64,000 nt of DNA from Bradyrhizobium sp. BRP22. Its GTDB lineage: Bacteria > Pseudomonadota > Alphaproteobacteria > Rhizobiales > Xanthobacteraceae. A program made the position numbers and the translations under genes. The notes under the pieces were generated by a model. It made no database searches and had not been told where the DNA came from. It worked only from the letters and a program-made list of their open reading frames with translations. Positions 8,948 through 17,691 of the stretch are shown here, piece by piece (the stretch's first letter is position 1; every line of letters begins with the position of its first letter). The DNA is taken from the NCBI RefSeq assembly GCF_020194175.1, contig NZ_JADYVX010000008.1, positions 186,001 to 250,000 of the forward strand, in the 5' to 3' direction.

Positions 8948-10467
8948 GCAAAGGAAATAGATCGATCGTCATCGGAGCGCGCAGTGTTGCGTGCGACGCG
9001 CTGCTCGCGCAGGGCAAGCGCGCGGCCTCGGCGCTCGCGGCAGCGGACGTCGACGAAGGCGATGCGATCGCGCTACTGATCCGGAATGATCCAATCTATT
9101 TCGAAGTGATGCAGGCCGCGTCCCTGCTCGGGGCGTATGTCGTGCCGCTCAATTGGCATAGCAGCGCGGACGAAATCCGCTACATCCTCTCGGATTGCAC
9201 GCCGAGTGCGCTGATTGTCGACGCCGGCCTGTTGCAGGGTGTCGAGGCGCCAGTTCCAGCGGGCCTCCCAACATATTTTGTGGCGCCGGATCCCGCCGGC
9301 GTTGGCGTCGCGACTTCATCGGGCGCTCCTTCGTTCGGGCAGGCCTGGGCTCCTTATCGAGACAGCTTTGCCGAATGGTCGGAGCCGGCGCGCGCGCCGC
9401 GCGGGACCATGATCTATACCTCCGGCACCACGGGCCGGCCGAAAGGCGTGCGCCGCGCGCCGATGAATGCAGAGCAGGTCAGGAAGAACGCCGCCTTGCT
9501 GCGGCAGATTTACGGCATAGAGGAAGGCATGCGCGCGTTCGTGTGCGGCCCGCTCTATCATGCCTCTCCAGGGGCATTTGCCAGGCAGGCCTTCCAGCAT
9601 GCCGACCTCGTGGTCCTGCAGCACAATTTCGATCCCGAGGAATTGCTGAAGACAATCGAGGCGCATCGCGTCACCCACCTCACGATGGTGCCGACCATGT
9701 TCGTGCGCCTGCTTCGGCTCAGCGATGAGGTCCGATCGCGTTATGACGTCTCTTCCATTCGCTGGGCGACCCACACCGGTGCTGCATGCCCGCCTGACGT
9801 CAAGCGGCGCATGATCGACTGGTGGGGTCCAGTGATCCACGAAACCTACGGCGCAACCGAAACCGGGCCGGCGGTCGGCTGCAACTCCCACGAATGGCTT
9901 GCCCATCCAGGCACGGTCGGCAGGGCGATGCCGGGCACGACGCTACGCATCTACGATGATGAAGGCCGCGAGCTCGGCACAGGACAGACCGGGGAGATCT
10001 ACCTGCGCACGGAAGCCTATGCCGATTTCACCTATCACGGCAGGCCGGAGCAGCGCGATGAGATCGATCGGGGTGGGCTCGTGACCTGTGGCGACGTCGG
10101 CTACGTGGATGCCGACGGCTATCTCTACATCTGCGATCGCAAGCGCGACATGGTGATCTCCGGCGGGGTCAACATCTATCCCGCGGAGATCGAGAATGTC
10201 CTGGTGAACTGTCCGGGCGTACGGGATTGCGCGGTGTTTGGCGCGCCCGACGAGGAGTTCGGCGAAAGCCTGGTCGCCGCCATTGAAGCCGAGGGCGGGA
10301 TTCGGCTTGGGGCCGAAGCCATCGCAACATTTCTGGAACGCCATATCGCCCGATTCAAGATCCCGAAGCGGTTCGTGTTTCATGACGCGCTGCCGCGCGA
10401 GGCGAGCGGAAAAATCTTCAAGCGGAAACTGCGCGACGCCTATCTGCAGGCGACCGCACGAGGCTGA
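8935..10467 (+). CDS. Acyl-CoA synthetase / AMP-dependent ligase
   Basis: A 510-residue ANL-superfamily enzyme. Visible motifs are the P-loop IYTSGTTGRPKGV, the A5 motif ETYGATETGP, the A7-A8 hinge CDRKRDMVISGGVNIYPAEI, and the C-terminal SGKIFKRKLRD containing the catalytic lysine. It activates a carboxylic acid to its CoA thioester with ATP. In this operon the substrate may be a side-chain or aromatic acid, or an acid released after ring cleavage. The ATG at 8935 overlaps the preceding gene. Confidence 0.9.
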   Translation: MPGVSKGNRSIVIGARSVACDALLAQGKRAASALAAADVDEGDAIALLIRNDPIYFEVMQAASLLGAYVVPLNWHSSADEIRYILSDCTPSALIVDAGLLQGVEAPVPAGLPTYFVAPDPAGVGVATSSGAPSFGQAWAPYRDSFAEWSEPARAPRGTMIYTSGTTGRPKGVRRAPMNAEQVRKNAALLRQIYGIEEGMRAFVCGPLYHASPGAFARQAFQHADLVVLQHNFDPEELLKTIEAHRVTHLTMVPTMFVRLLRLSDEVRSRYDVSSIRWATHTGAACPPDVKRRMIDWWGPVIHETYGATETGPAVGCNSHEWLAHPGTVGRAMPGTTLRIYDDEGRELGTGQTGEIYLRTEAYADFTYHGRPEQRDEIDRGGLVTCGDVGYVDADGYLYICDRKRDMVISGGVNIYPAEIENVLVNCPGVRDCAVFGAPDEEFGESLVAAIEAEGGIRLGAEAIATFLERHIARFKIPKRFVFHDALPREASGKIFKRKLRDAYLQATARG

Positions 10468-10497
10468 CGGAATCATGATCGAAGTCGGAGATTAGCA

Positions 10498-11307
10498 GTG
10501 GAACTGAAGGGTAAGCACGTCGACGTCGCAGGAACACGCACGCACTATTACGATGTCGGGCAAGGGGAGCCCACCATCCTCATCCATGGAGGCGGTCCGG
10601 GCGCCTCCGGCCTCAGCAATTATCGCAAGAATGTCGAGGCTCTCGCGGCGCGCCGTCGCGTGATCGTGTTCGACCTTCCCGGATTCGGCGAGACCGAGGG
10701 AAAGTTGAAGGATGGCCCGATCTTCGAAGCGATGGGAGATTTCACGCGCGCGTTCATGGATACGATCGATGTTAAGAAGGCGAGCTTCGTCGGCAACTCG
10801 CTCGGCGGTGCCACGTCGTTGATGGTAGCCTTGCGCGCGCCTGAACGGGTCAATCGGTTGGTGCTGATGGGGACCGGCGGCAGCCAGGCGATCTTCTCGC
10901 CGATGCCGACCGAGGGCCTGCGGCGGATGGCGATGTTCCATGCCGGCGACGGGCCGACCTTGCAGAAGCTGAAGGGCGTGATCGATCTCCTGGTGTTCGA
11001 CCAGTCCTCGATCACCGAGGAACTGATGGCCGAGCGGCTCAAAGCTGCGACGCGCCCTGATGTCATCGATATCTTCAAGCGGCCGCCGCTCGACATCTGG
11101 CGTGAAAATCTCGGTGGCTTGAAACATCGCACGTTGCTGATCTGGGGGCGCGAAGATCGGGTCGTGCCGCTCGACTCGAGCTTCATCCTGCTGAAGACCA
11201 TGCCGAACGCACAGCTTCACGTCTTTCCCAAATGCGGGCATTGGGCACAGTGGGAGAAGGCCGACGAATTCAATGCGCTGGTCGCCGACTTCCTGGATCG
11301 GCCATGA
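10498..11307 (+). CDS. Meta-cleavage product (C-C bond) hydrolase, alpha/beta fold
   Basis: A 269-residue MhpC/BphD-like hydrolase. The oxyanion region HGGGPGASGLSNY, nucleophile VGNSLGGAT, acid residue in WGREDRVVP and histidine in CGHWAQWEK form a complete catalytic set. The HGGGPGAS motif is characteristic of hydrolases that split 2-hydroxy-6-oxo-dienoates formed by extradiol cleavage. It begins at GTG 10498 after GGAG, and its stop overlaps the hydratase start by ATGA. It should act directly after the extradiol dioxygenase encoded on the other strand. Confidence 0.9.
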   Translation: MELKGKHVDVAGTRTHYYDVGQGEPTILIHGGGPGASGLSNYRKNVEALAARRRVIVFDLPGFGETEGKLKDGPIFEAMGDFTRAFMDTIDVKKASFVGNSLGGATSLMVALRAPERVNRLVLMGTGGSQAIFSPMPTEGLRRMAMFHAGDGPTLQKLKGVIDLLVFDQSSITEELMAERLKAATRPDVIDIFKRPPLDIWRENLGGLKHRTLLIWGREDRVVPLDSSFILLKTMPNAQLHVFPKCGHWAQWEKADEFNALVADFLDRP

Positions 11308-12083
11308 GCAATATCGTTGAGAGCATCGCGACACGCTTGCAGGAAGCGGAGGCGACGTGTCGCCCGATCGCGCCTATCGCGGGCGATATCGGCGAGGGGC
11401 GCGTGGAGGTAGCCTATGCCATTCAGGCCGAGGTTATCAGGCGCGGCATTGCCGGCGGCCGCCGGCTGGTGGGCCGAAAGATTGGGCTGACGTCGAAAGC
11501 GGTCCAGCAGCAGCTTGGGGTCGATCAGCCCGACTACGGCGCGCTGTTTGCCGACATGGAAATCCCGACGGGCGAGCGGATCGAGGTCGCGCGACTGATC
11601 CAGCCGCGCGTCGAAGCGGAGGTGGCGCTCGTGCTGGAACGAGATCTGGCCAACGATGACATCACCCTCGGCGAACTGATGCGATCGACGGCCTATGTCG
11701 TACCGGCGCTCGAAGTGGTCGACAGCCGGATCCGCGATTGGAAGATCACGATCCTCGATACGGTGGCGGATAACGGCTCGAGCGCACGCTATGTGCTCGG
11801 CGCCGCTCCGCGCCGCCTGACCGACGTCGATCTGGAAGCCTGCGGCATGACGATGACGTGCAACGGCGCGATCGTCTCGACCGGCTGTGGCGCAACCTGT
11901 CTCGGTCATCCGTTGCGCGCGGCGCTCTGGCTTGCCCGCACGATGGCAAAAGCCGGCCAGCCGCTGCGCTCTGGCGATGTCGTTCTGACCGGCGCGCTCG
12001 GACCTGTGTCACCGGTCTCGGCTGGTGAATTCTACGAAGCCAGGATTTCGGGATTCGCGCCGGTAAGCGTTTCGTTCGTCTAG
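11304..12083 (+). CDS. 2-keto-4-pentenoate hydratase / fumarylacetoacetate hydrolase family enzyme
   Basis: A 259-residue MhpD/TesE-type protein: GRKIGLTSKAVQQQLGVDQPDYG near residue 55, EAEVALVLERDL, ALEVVDSRI, and the closing TGALGPVSPVSAGE. The family hydrates 2-hydroxypent-2,4-dienoate to 4-hydroxy-2-oxovalerate. It follows the C-C hydrolase with an ATGA overlap, giving successive steps of the lower meta pathway. The aldolase (MhpE) and acetaldehyde dehydrogenase (MhpF) that normally follow are not in this window. Confidence 0.9.
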   Translation: MSNIVESIATRLQEAEATCRPIAPIAGDIGEGRVEVAYAIQAEVIRRGIAGGRRLVGRKIGLTSKAVQQQLGVDQPDYGALFADMEIPTGERIEVARLIQPRVEAEVALVLERDLANDDITLGELMRSTAYVVPALEVVDSRIRDWKITILDTVADNGSSARYVLGAAPRRLTDVDLEACGMTMTCNGAIVSTGCGATCLGHPLRAALWLARTMAKAGQPLRSGDVVLTGALGPVSPVSAGEFYEARISGFAPVSVSFV

Positions 12084-12161
12084 CTCACCGGGTCTCAGGC
12101 TGCCGCAGAGCAGCAGGCCCGTTGCGTTCAAGCATAGTCAAAATGAAAGGGAGGAGCCGAA

Positions 12162-13394
12162 ATGACTTTGATCTCGCGGCGAACAACCATCGCCGGCCTC
12201 GGCGCAACGGCACTCACGTTCGGTCGAGCGTCCGGCGCACGCGCTGCAAGCAACTACGGACCAGGGGTAACGGACACCGAAATCAAGCTCGGGACCACTG
12301 CGCCCTATAGTGGGCCAGCGTCCGGCTACGGCGTCTACGGACAGGCGCAGACGGCCTATTTTCAGATGGTCAACGATAATGGCGGCATCAACGGCAGGAA
12401 AATCAACCTGATCTCCCTGGATAATGCGTTTTCGCCGCCGAAGGCCGTCGAACAGACGCGCAAGCTTGTGGAGTCGGAGGAGGTCTTTGCGATCGCCGGA
12501 TTCCTGGGGACAGCAACCAACGCCGCCGTACAAAAATATCTGAATGCGAAGAAAATACCGAGCCTATTTCTGACGTCAGGCGCCGAGCGCTTCAATGATC
12601 CAAAGGAGTTTCCCTGGATCATTCCGTTCTACCCGATCTATGTCGCGCAGGGCGCCGCTCTGGCGACGTTCATCCTGAACGAAAAGCCGGATGCCAAGAT
12701 CGCGGTCCAATATGTCAACGACGATCTTGGCAAGGATTTCCTTCGCGGACTCAAGAAGGGGCTCGGCGGCAAGGCGAGCGCCATTGTCAAGGAGGTGAGT
12801 CATGAAATCACCGAGCCGACCATCGACAATCAGGTCGCCGATTGCAAGGCTGTCGGCGCTGACGTGTTCGTTCAGCTGACCTATTCCAAATTCGCGGCGC
12901 AAGGCATCCGCAAGGTTGCGGCGATGGGCTGGAAGCCGCTGCACGTCGTCAATTCGAACTGCAGTTCGATCGGGGGCACGCTTGCCCCGGCTGGCCTGGA
13001 TAACGCCAAGGGCTTGATCTCGGCATGGTGGGAGATCGTGGTGACCGACCCAAGACATCAGGACAAGCCAAGGGTGAAGGCCTATGTCGACTTCATGAAG
13101 AAATACATGCCCTCGATCGGTATCGATGACAATACCGCGACGCCGGGCTACAACAACGCCTACATGATCGAGCAGGTGCTGAAGCGTTGCGGCAACGATC
13201 TGACGCGGGAAAATCTCTTGAAGCAGGCGACGTCGCTCAAGGGCGAACAGCCGCCGCTGTTCCTCGATGGCATCAAGGTGGAAAATTCTCCGACCGACTA
13301 TCGCGCCATCCACAACCTCCAGATTTCCCGTTTCGATGGTGCGAACTGGATTCCCGTCGGCGACATGATCAATCTGGGTGCAATAGCGTCCTGA
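12162..13394 (+). CDS. Branched-chain-amino-acid-type ABC transporter solute-binding protein
   Basis: A 410-residue periplasmic binding protein (LivK/receptor family) with a twin-arginine signal (SRRTTIAGLGATALTFG) and cleavage probably after GARA. The mature protein opens with the family's GVTDTEIKLGTTAPYSGPAS. Such proteins in aromatic islands usually bind aromatic acids. It has a GGGAGGAG ribosome site and ends the decarboxylase operon; no cognate permease or ATPase is nearby, so it must share components encoded elsewhere. Confidence 0.9.
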   Translation: MTLISRRTTIAGLGATALTFGRASGARAASNYGPGVTDTEIKLGTTAPYSGPASGYGVYGQAQTAYFQMVNDNGGINGRKINLISLDNAFSPPKAVEQTRKLVESEEVFAIAGFLGTATNAAVQKYLNAKKIPSLFLTSGAERFNDPKEFPWIIPFYPIYVAQGAALATFILNEKPDAKIAVQYVNDDLGKDFLRGLKKGLGGKASAIVKEVSHEITEPTIDNQVADCKAVGADVFVQLTYSKFAAQGIRKVAAMGWKPLHVVNSNCSSIGGTLAPAGLDNAKGLISAWWEIVVTDPRHQDKPRVKAYVDFMKKYMPSIGIDDNTATPGYNNAYMIEQVLKRCGNDLTRENLLKQATSLKGEQPPLFLDGIKVENSPTDYRAIHNLQISRFDGANWIPVGDMINLGAIAS

Positions 13395-13403
13395 ACGCGG
13401 CAA

Positions 13404-13430
13404 GGCGAGAGCAGCAATGCCGCTCTCGCC
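13404..13430. terminator. Bidirectional terminator-like hairpin
   Basis: Perfect 9-bp stem GGCGAGAGC / GCTCTCGCC with a 9-nt loop, located between two convergent genes. There is no clear T-tract, so termination efficiency is uncertain. Confidence 0.5.
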
Positions 13431-13476
13431 TATGAAGAAACAGATCTGCGAGCAGCGCTGCAAACGCCCGGATGGA

Positions 13477-14706
13477 TCACTCAGCCGACAGCGGATCGCC
13501 CGCCAGCGTCCAGCTCTCTCCGTCGAAAATCGCGATTCGAAGCGTCTTGAACGGTGTGTAATCGTCGGGATGCATGCTGATCGAGACGCCCGGAAGCATC
13601 ATCGGCAGCCGTTCGCCATGGAGCGATGTCGCCTGACGAATGAGATTGTCCCGCGTGAGCTGATCGCCACATTTTTTCAGGGCAAGCGTCACGGCGTGGA
13701 CGTTCATGTAGGCAACCAGGACGGAGTAGTCGTCCGGATTGGTCGACGGCGCGTATTTCTTCAGGAAGTTCTTATAGGCCTTCACCTCCTCATCATCGGC
13801 CCATGCGGGATCGCCCGGCTGCTTGAGAAACTGCGTCGTGACCAGTCCCTTTGACGCTTCCAGACCGGCCGGTTTCAGGATGGTCTCCACCGAGGCCGTC
13901 GAGCCGCCGATCACGTGCAGCGGGTTCCACTTGAGTTCGTAGACCTTCCGGATCGATTGTGCGGCTGCCTTCGAGGACGATTGTTCGATCAGCGTGTCGA
14001 TGCCGGCAGCTTTGAGCTGAACGATTTGCGAATCGATCGTAGGCTCGGTGAGTTCGTAGGAAACTGCCGTAACGATCTGCGACGCCCTTGGGCCCAACCC
14101 GGCCCGCAATCCCTTGAGGTAATCCTTTCCGTAGTCGTCATTCTGATACAGGACGCCGATCTTGGCGTCAGGTTTTGCCTGCACAATGTATTTGGCGACG
14201 ACGCGGCCTTCCGTCTCGAAATCAGGGTAGAGCGGCACGGTCCACGGGAAAGTCCTGGGATCGTTGAAGCGTCGCCCGCCGGCGGTGATGAAGAGCTGCG
14301 GCACCTGCTTGGAGTTCAGATATTTCTGGATCGCGACATTCGGCGCCGTTCCGATGGTGCCGACCTCGGCGAGCACGCCGACGTCTTCTATGAGCTTGCG
14401 CGACTGCTCCACAGCCTTGGGCGCGCTGTAGGCATTGTCCAGTTGCGTGAAGCTGATCTTGCGTCCGTTGATCCCGCCTAGCGCGTTCAGCATCTCAAAA
14501 TAGCCGACGACCGCCCGTCCAGCACCGGCACCGAAGGCGGAGGCGGGACCGCTGAGCGGTGTGGATTGGCCAAGCTTGATCTCGGTATCGCTGGCTCCCG
14601 GGCTATAAGCCTTTTGTGCATAAGCAGGTGTCGCGGCAAGAAGTGCGGATATGGCGGCAGCTCGCCAGATCCGGTGGATGGTGCAGGCCAAGATCGTTTC
14701 CTCCAT
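13477..14706 (-). CDS. Branched-chain-amino-acid-type ABC transporter solute-binding protein (second copy)
   Basis: A 409-residue paralogue of the protein at 12162-13394, with a Sec-type signal (AAAISALLAATPAYA) and mature start YSPGASDTEIKLGQSTPLSG. It carries the same LivK-family core (LINGR-type segment INGRKISF, KAVEQSRKLIE, YQNDDYGKDYLKGL). It is convergent with its paralogue across a short hairpin and lies 24 bp downstream of an acyl-CoA dehydrogenase on the same strand, so it probably belongs to that operon and binds an acid metabolised by it. Confidence 0.88.
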   Translation of the reverse strand: MEETILACTIHRIWRAAAISALLAATPAYAQKAYSPGASDTEIKLGQSTPLSGPASAFGAGAGRAVVGYFEMLNALGGINGRKISFTQLDNAYSAPKAVEQSRKLIEDVGVLAEVGTIGTAPNVAIQKYLNSKQVPQLFITAGGRRFNDPRTFPWTVPLYPDFETEGRVVAKYIVQAKPDAKIGVLYQNDDYGKDYLKGLRAGLGPRASQIVTAVSYELTEPTIDSQIVQLKAAGIDTLIEQSSSKAAAQSIRKVYELKWNPLHVIGGSTASVETILKPAGLEASKGLVTTQFLKQPGDPAWADDEEVKAYKNFLKKYAPSTNPDDYSVLVAYMNVHAVTLALKKCGDQLTRDNLIRQATSLHGERLPMMLPGVSISMHPDDYTPFKTLRIAIFDGESWTLAGDPLSAE

Positions 14707-14730
14707 GTTGTATTTGATTATTCATTTTCG

Positions 14731-15870
14731 TTATCGCAGCAGCTCGCGGGCGATCACCACGCGCTGGATCTGGTTGGTGCCTTCGAAGATCTGGGTCAGC
14801 TTGGCGTCGCGCATCATGCGTTCAACCGGGTAATCCATGGTGTAGCCGTAGCCGCCGAAAATCTGGACGGCGTCGGTCGTGACCTTCATGGCCGTGTCGC
14901 TGCCGATGCACTTCGCCATGCTGGCAAGCAGGTTCAGCCTCTTCCAGTCGCCATCATCGCCGGCGCGCGCGCATTCGTAGACCAGCGCGCGGGCTGCCTC
15001 GATCTGCATGGCCATGTCCGCGAGCATGAACTGCACGCCCTGGAATTCCGAGATCGATCGCTTGAATTGTTTGCGTTCCTTGGCATAGGCGATGCAGGCG
15101 TCGAGGGCGCCCTGCGCCAATCCAACCGATTGGGCGCCGATGGTCGGACGGTTGAGATCGAGCGCGCGCATCGACGCGCGGAACCCTTTGCCTTCTTCCC
15201 CGACGAGATTCTCGGCCGGAACCCGCACATTGTCGAAGAAAATCGGCGTGTTCGGAGCGCCGTGAAAGCCCAGCTTTCGCTCGTGTCGTCCGAACGTGAT
15301 GCCTGGCATCTGCTTCGGTTCGACGATGAAGGCGCTGATGCCATCAGCACCGGAGCTGTCGCTCGTCCTCGCCATCACCACGATGTAGTCGGCGACTACG
15401 CCGTAGCTGCACCACTGCTTTCGGCCGTTGAGCACGTAGCAGTCGCCATCCTTGCTGGCGCGGGTGTTGAGCGCGGAGACGTCGGAGCCGGCCTGCGGTT
15501 CGGAGATCGCGATTGCGGTCACGACGCCGCCTTTGGCGATGATCGGCAGGTATTTCCTGCGCTGCTCCTCGGAGCCGAAGTGAAGCAACGGCATGATGAA
15601 CATGGTGTTGAGGGCCGCGATCGAGGCGCAGGCAGGGGAGACCTTCGAGATCTCTTCACGCGCGATGCAGGCCATCGTCAGGTTGCCGTTCGGCCCGCCG
15701 TATTGTTCCGGCACCCAGAGCTGCATCAGCCCCATCTCGCCGAACAGCTTCACGAGCTCCAGCGGGAAGCGGTCGGTCTCGTCGATCTCGGCGGCGATCG
15801 GCGCCACGTGCCTGGCGACCATTTTCCGGATGTTGTCGCGGAACGCGGCCTGTTCCTCGGTGAAGCTCAT
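14731..15870 (-). CDS. Acyl-CoA dehydrogenase
   Basis: A 379-residue FAD acyl-CoA dehydrogenase of normal length. Visible are [14 protein letters not shown]-type substrate/FAD loop ([14 protein letters not shown]), [35 protein letters not shown] and the C-terminal [16 protein letters not shown]. It introduces a 2,3-double bond in an acyl-CoA and passes electrons to ETF. The start at 15870 matches the family N-terminus ([12 protein letters not shown]). Divergent from the GntR gene, with an operator-like dyad between them. Confidence 0.93.
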   Translation of the reverse strand: MSFTEEQAAFRDNIRKMVARHVAPIAAEIDETDRFPLELVKLFGEMGLMQLWVPEQYGGPNGNLTMACIAREEISKVSPACASIAALNTMFIMPLLHFGSEEQRRKYLPIIAKGGVVTAIAISEPQAGSDVSALNTRASKDGDCYVLNGRKQWCSYGVVADYIVVMARTSDSSGADGISAFIVEPKQMPGITFGRHERKLGFHGAPNTPIFFDNVRVPAENLVGEEGKGFRASMRALDLNRPTIGAQSVGLAQGALDACIAYAKERKQFKRSISEFQGVQFMLADMAMQIEAARALVYECARAGDDGDWKRLNLLASMAKCIGSDTAMKVTTDAVQIFGGYGYTMDYPVERMMRDAKLTQIFEGTNQIQRVVIARELLR

Positions 15871-15922
15871 GGGGTTTCCCGCCTGTTTTTTGTGGGGAAG
15901 CCCAGAAAAGAGCTTCCGTTGA

Positions 15923-15949
15923 ATGGGTGATCCATTTAATAATTCACCC
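15923..15949. promoter_or_regulatory. Operator-like dyads between acyl-CoA dehydrogenase and GntR regulator
   Basis: ATGGGTGATCCAT at 15923-15935 is a 13-bp dyad (ATGG/CCAT), and GGGTGA at 15925-15930 pairs with TCACCC at 15944-15949 over an AT-rich spacer. This is the only dyad in the 80-bp divergent gap and a plausible site for the FadR-type GntR protein encoded beside it. The binding assignment is inference. Confidence 0.45.
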
Positions 15950-15950
15950 G

Positions 15951-16814
15951 ATGAGCACCAAGTCAAGCCCTCGAACTCCCACCCGACCGCGATTGAGCTC
16001 GCTCAACCGGCGGGAGCGGGCCTCCGACCGTGCAGCCGGTGCGCCGGCTGTCCCGCAATTCCGGCCGATCCACACCCGCCGCGCGTTCGAGGAAATCTGC
16101 GAGCGCATTCGCGAGCAATTAGCGCTCGGCGTGCTGAAGCCCGGGGACAAGCTTCCCGCGGAGCGCGACTTGGCCCAGCAACTCGGCGTGAGCCGCAATG
16201 TCCTGCGCGAAGCGCTGCGCAGCCTTGAGATGGCCGGCGTGCTGCGGCTGCAGAAGGGCGTCAAGGGCGGGGCCTTCATCCGCGAGGGCGATACCAGCCG
16301 CATGAATGACGTCATGCGGGACATGCTGAGCCTCGGCACGATTTCGGTGCGGGAATTGTCCGAAGCGCGCGTGCACGTGCTTGATCTTGTCGTGCGGCTG
16401 GCGTGCGCCAATGCGCGGCAGGCCGATCTCGATGCGCTGGAGGCGAATGTCGAGCGCACCGACCTTGCCACACGCGAAGGCCGGCTGCTCGACCGGGTCG
16501 AGTGCTCGCGCGAGTTCTACAAGCTGCTTGCCGCGGCGACCGGAAACAAGGTGATTGCCATGATCATGGATTCGGTGACGGAGATCCACATGCGCTTCGT
16601 CTACGCCAAGGTGGCCTCTAGCGGCGTCGCGATGGCCCGGCTCGCGGAGAAGCGCCGGCAATTCCTGTCCGCGTTGCGCGAGCGAAACGTCTCATCCGCC
16701 ACTCGCCTGATGCGGACGCATCTGGAATCCGTGCAGCGGATGCTCGAGCAGGATCCCGGCGCCATGTCGCTTCATGTCGCCCTGGCCGACATCCAGCCCG
16801 GCATCCGCCGTTGA
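15951..16814 (+). CDS. GntR family (FadR/FCD) transcriptional regulator
   Basis: A 287-residue protein with a winged helix near residues 40-105 ([37 protein letters not shown]) after a basic extension, and an all-helical FCD ligand domain rich in metal-binding-type histidines and acids. FadR-type regulators commonly sense carboxylates or acyl-CoAs. It is divergent from the acyl-CoA dehydrogenase and 60 bp upstream of the enoyl-CoA hydratase operon, so it may control both. Confidence 0.9.
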   Translation: MSTKSSPRTPTRPRLSSLNRRERASDRAAGAPAVPQFRPIHTRRAFEEICERIREQLALGVLKPGDKLPAERDLAQQLGVSRNVLREALRSLEMAGVLRLQKGVKGGAFIREGDTSRMNDVMRDMLSLGTISVRELSEARVHVLDLVVRLACANARQADLDALEANVERTDLATREGRLLDRVECSREFYKLLAAATGNKVIAMIMDSVTEIHMRFVYAKVASSGVAMARLAEKRRQFLSALRERNVSSATRLMRTHLESVQRMLEQDPGAMSLHVALADIQPGIRR

Positions 16815-16874
16815 GCGGGAGGATGTGACGACAAAGCCGGTCTCGCCTGAACAAGAACATAAACGGAGGAAAAC

Positions 16875-17684
16875 GTGTCGAGCTACGCCAAATATGAATG
16901 CTTGAAAGTCGAGGTTGCGGACAAGGTGGCGACCGTGACCTTGAACCGCCCGCAGGCGCGCAATGCGATCAATCAAAAGCTGATCCGGGAGCTGCGGACG
17001 ATCTGGGACGATCTTGCCGACGATCACGCCGTCAATGTCGTGGTGCTGACCGGCGCCGGAGATTTCTTCAGCGTCGGCGGCGACGTCAAGGCAATGTCGG
17101 AGCGGCCGGGCGGCGACGTCCTCGAAGAGGGCGAGGTCCATGATCCCATGATCAGTCGGCGCGGCGTCACTCGCCAGCTCGAGCTCGACAAGCCGATCAT
17201 CGCGGCCATCAATGGAGACGCGATTGGCCTCGCGGCGACCCACGCTCTGCTGTGTGACATAACGGTCATGGCCGAAGATGCCCGGATTGGCGACACCCAT
17301 GTGTCGCGAGTCGGCCTCGTTGCGGGTGACGGCGGCACGGTGATCTGGCCGCTTCTGGTCGGGATCAACAAGGCCAAGGAGTTCCTGATCCGTGGGACGC
17401 TGTTGAAGGGTAGGGAGGCCGAGCGGATTGGATTGGTCAACCACGTAGTGCCGCGTGCGGAGGTGCTGGCCAAGGCTCGTGAGATCGCGGTGGAGCTTGC
17501 GAACGGACCCACCTGGGCCATTCGCTGGACCAAGCTGTCGATCAACCAGATCGTCAAGGATCGCGTCAACATGCTGCTCGAAGCCTCAATGGCGTTGGAG
17601 CAAGTGACGTTCGAAACGGCCGATCACAAGGAAGCGACCACGTCGTTCAAGGAAAAGCGCAAGCCGAAATTCGGCCAGGCTTAG
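16875..17684 (+). CDS. Enoyl-CoA hydratase/isomerase (crotonase) family protein with altered active site
   Basis: A 269-residue crotonase with VTLNRPQARNAIN, the oxyanion-hole motif FFSVGGDVKAM and an NGDAIGLAATHALLCDI helix. In canonical hydratases the last segment carries a catalytic glutamate where this protein has Thr (LAATHALLCD), and the second catalytic glutamate position is also replaced (GDTHVSRVGLVAGDGG). I have seen this GLVAGDGG variant in a crotonase subfamily, so a different reaction, for example hydrolysis or isomerisation, is possible. GTG start with GGAGG; first gene of an operon with the fused acyl-CoA dehydrogenase 7 bp downstream. Confidence 0.85.
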   Translation: MSSYAKYECLKVEVADKVATVTLNRPQARNAINQKLIRELRTIWDDLADDHAVNVVVLTGAGDFFSVGGDVKAMSERPGGDVLEEGEVHDPMISRRGVTRQLELDKPIIAAINGDAIGLAATHALLCDITVMAEDARIGDTHVSRVGLVAGDGGTVIWPLLVGINKAKEFLIRGTLLKGREAERIGLVNHVVPRAEVLAKAREIAVELANGPTWAIRWTKLSINQIVKDRVNMLLEASMALEQVTFETADHKEATTSFKEKRKPKFGQA

Positions 17685-17691
17685 CGCGGCC

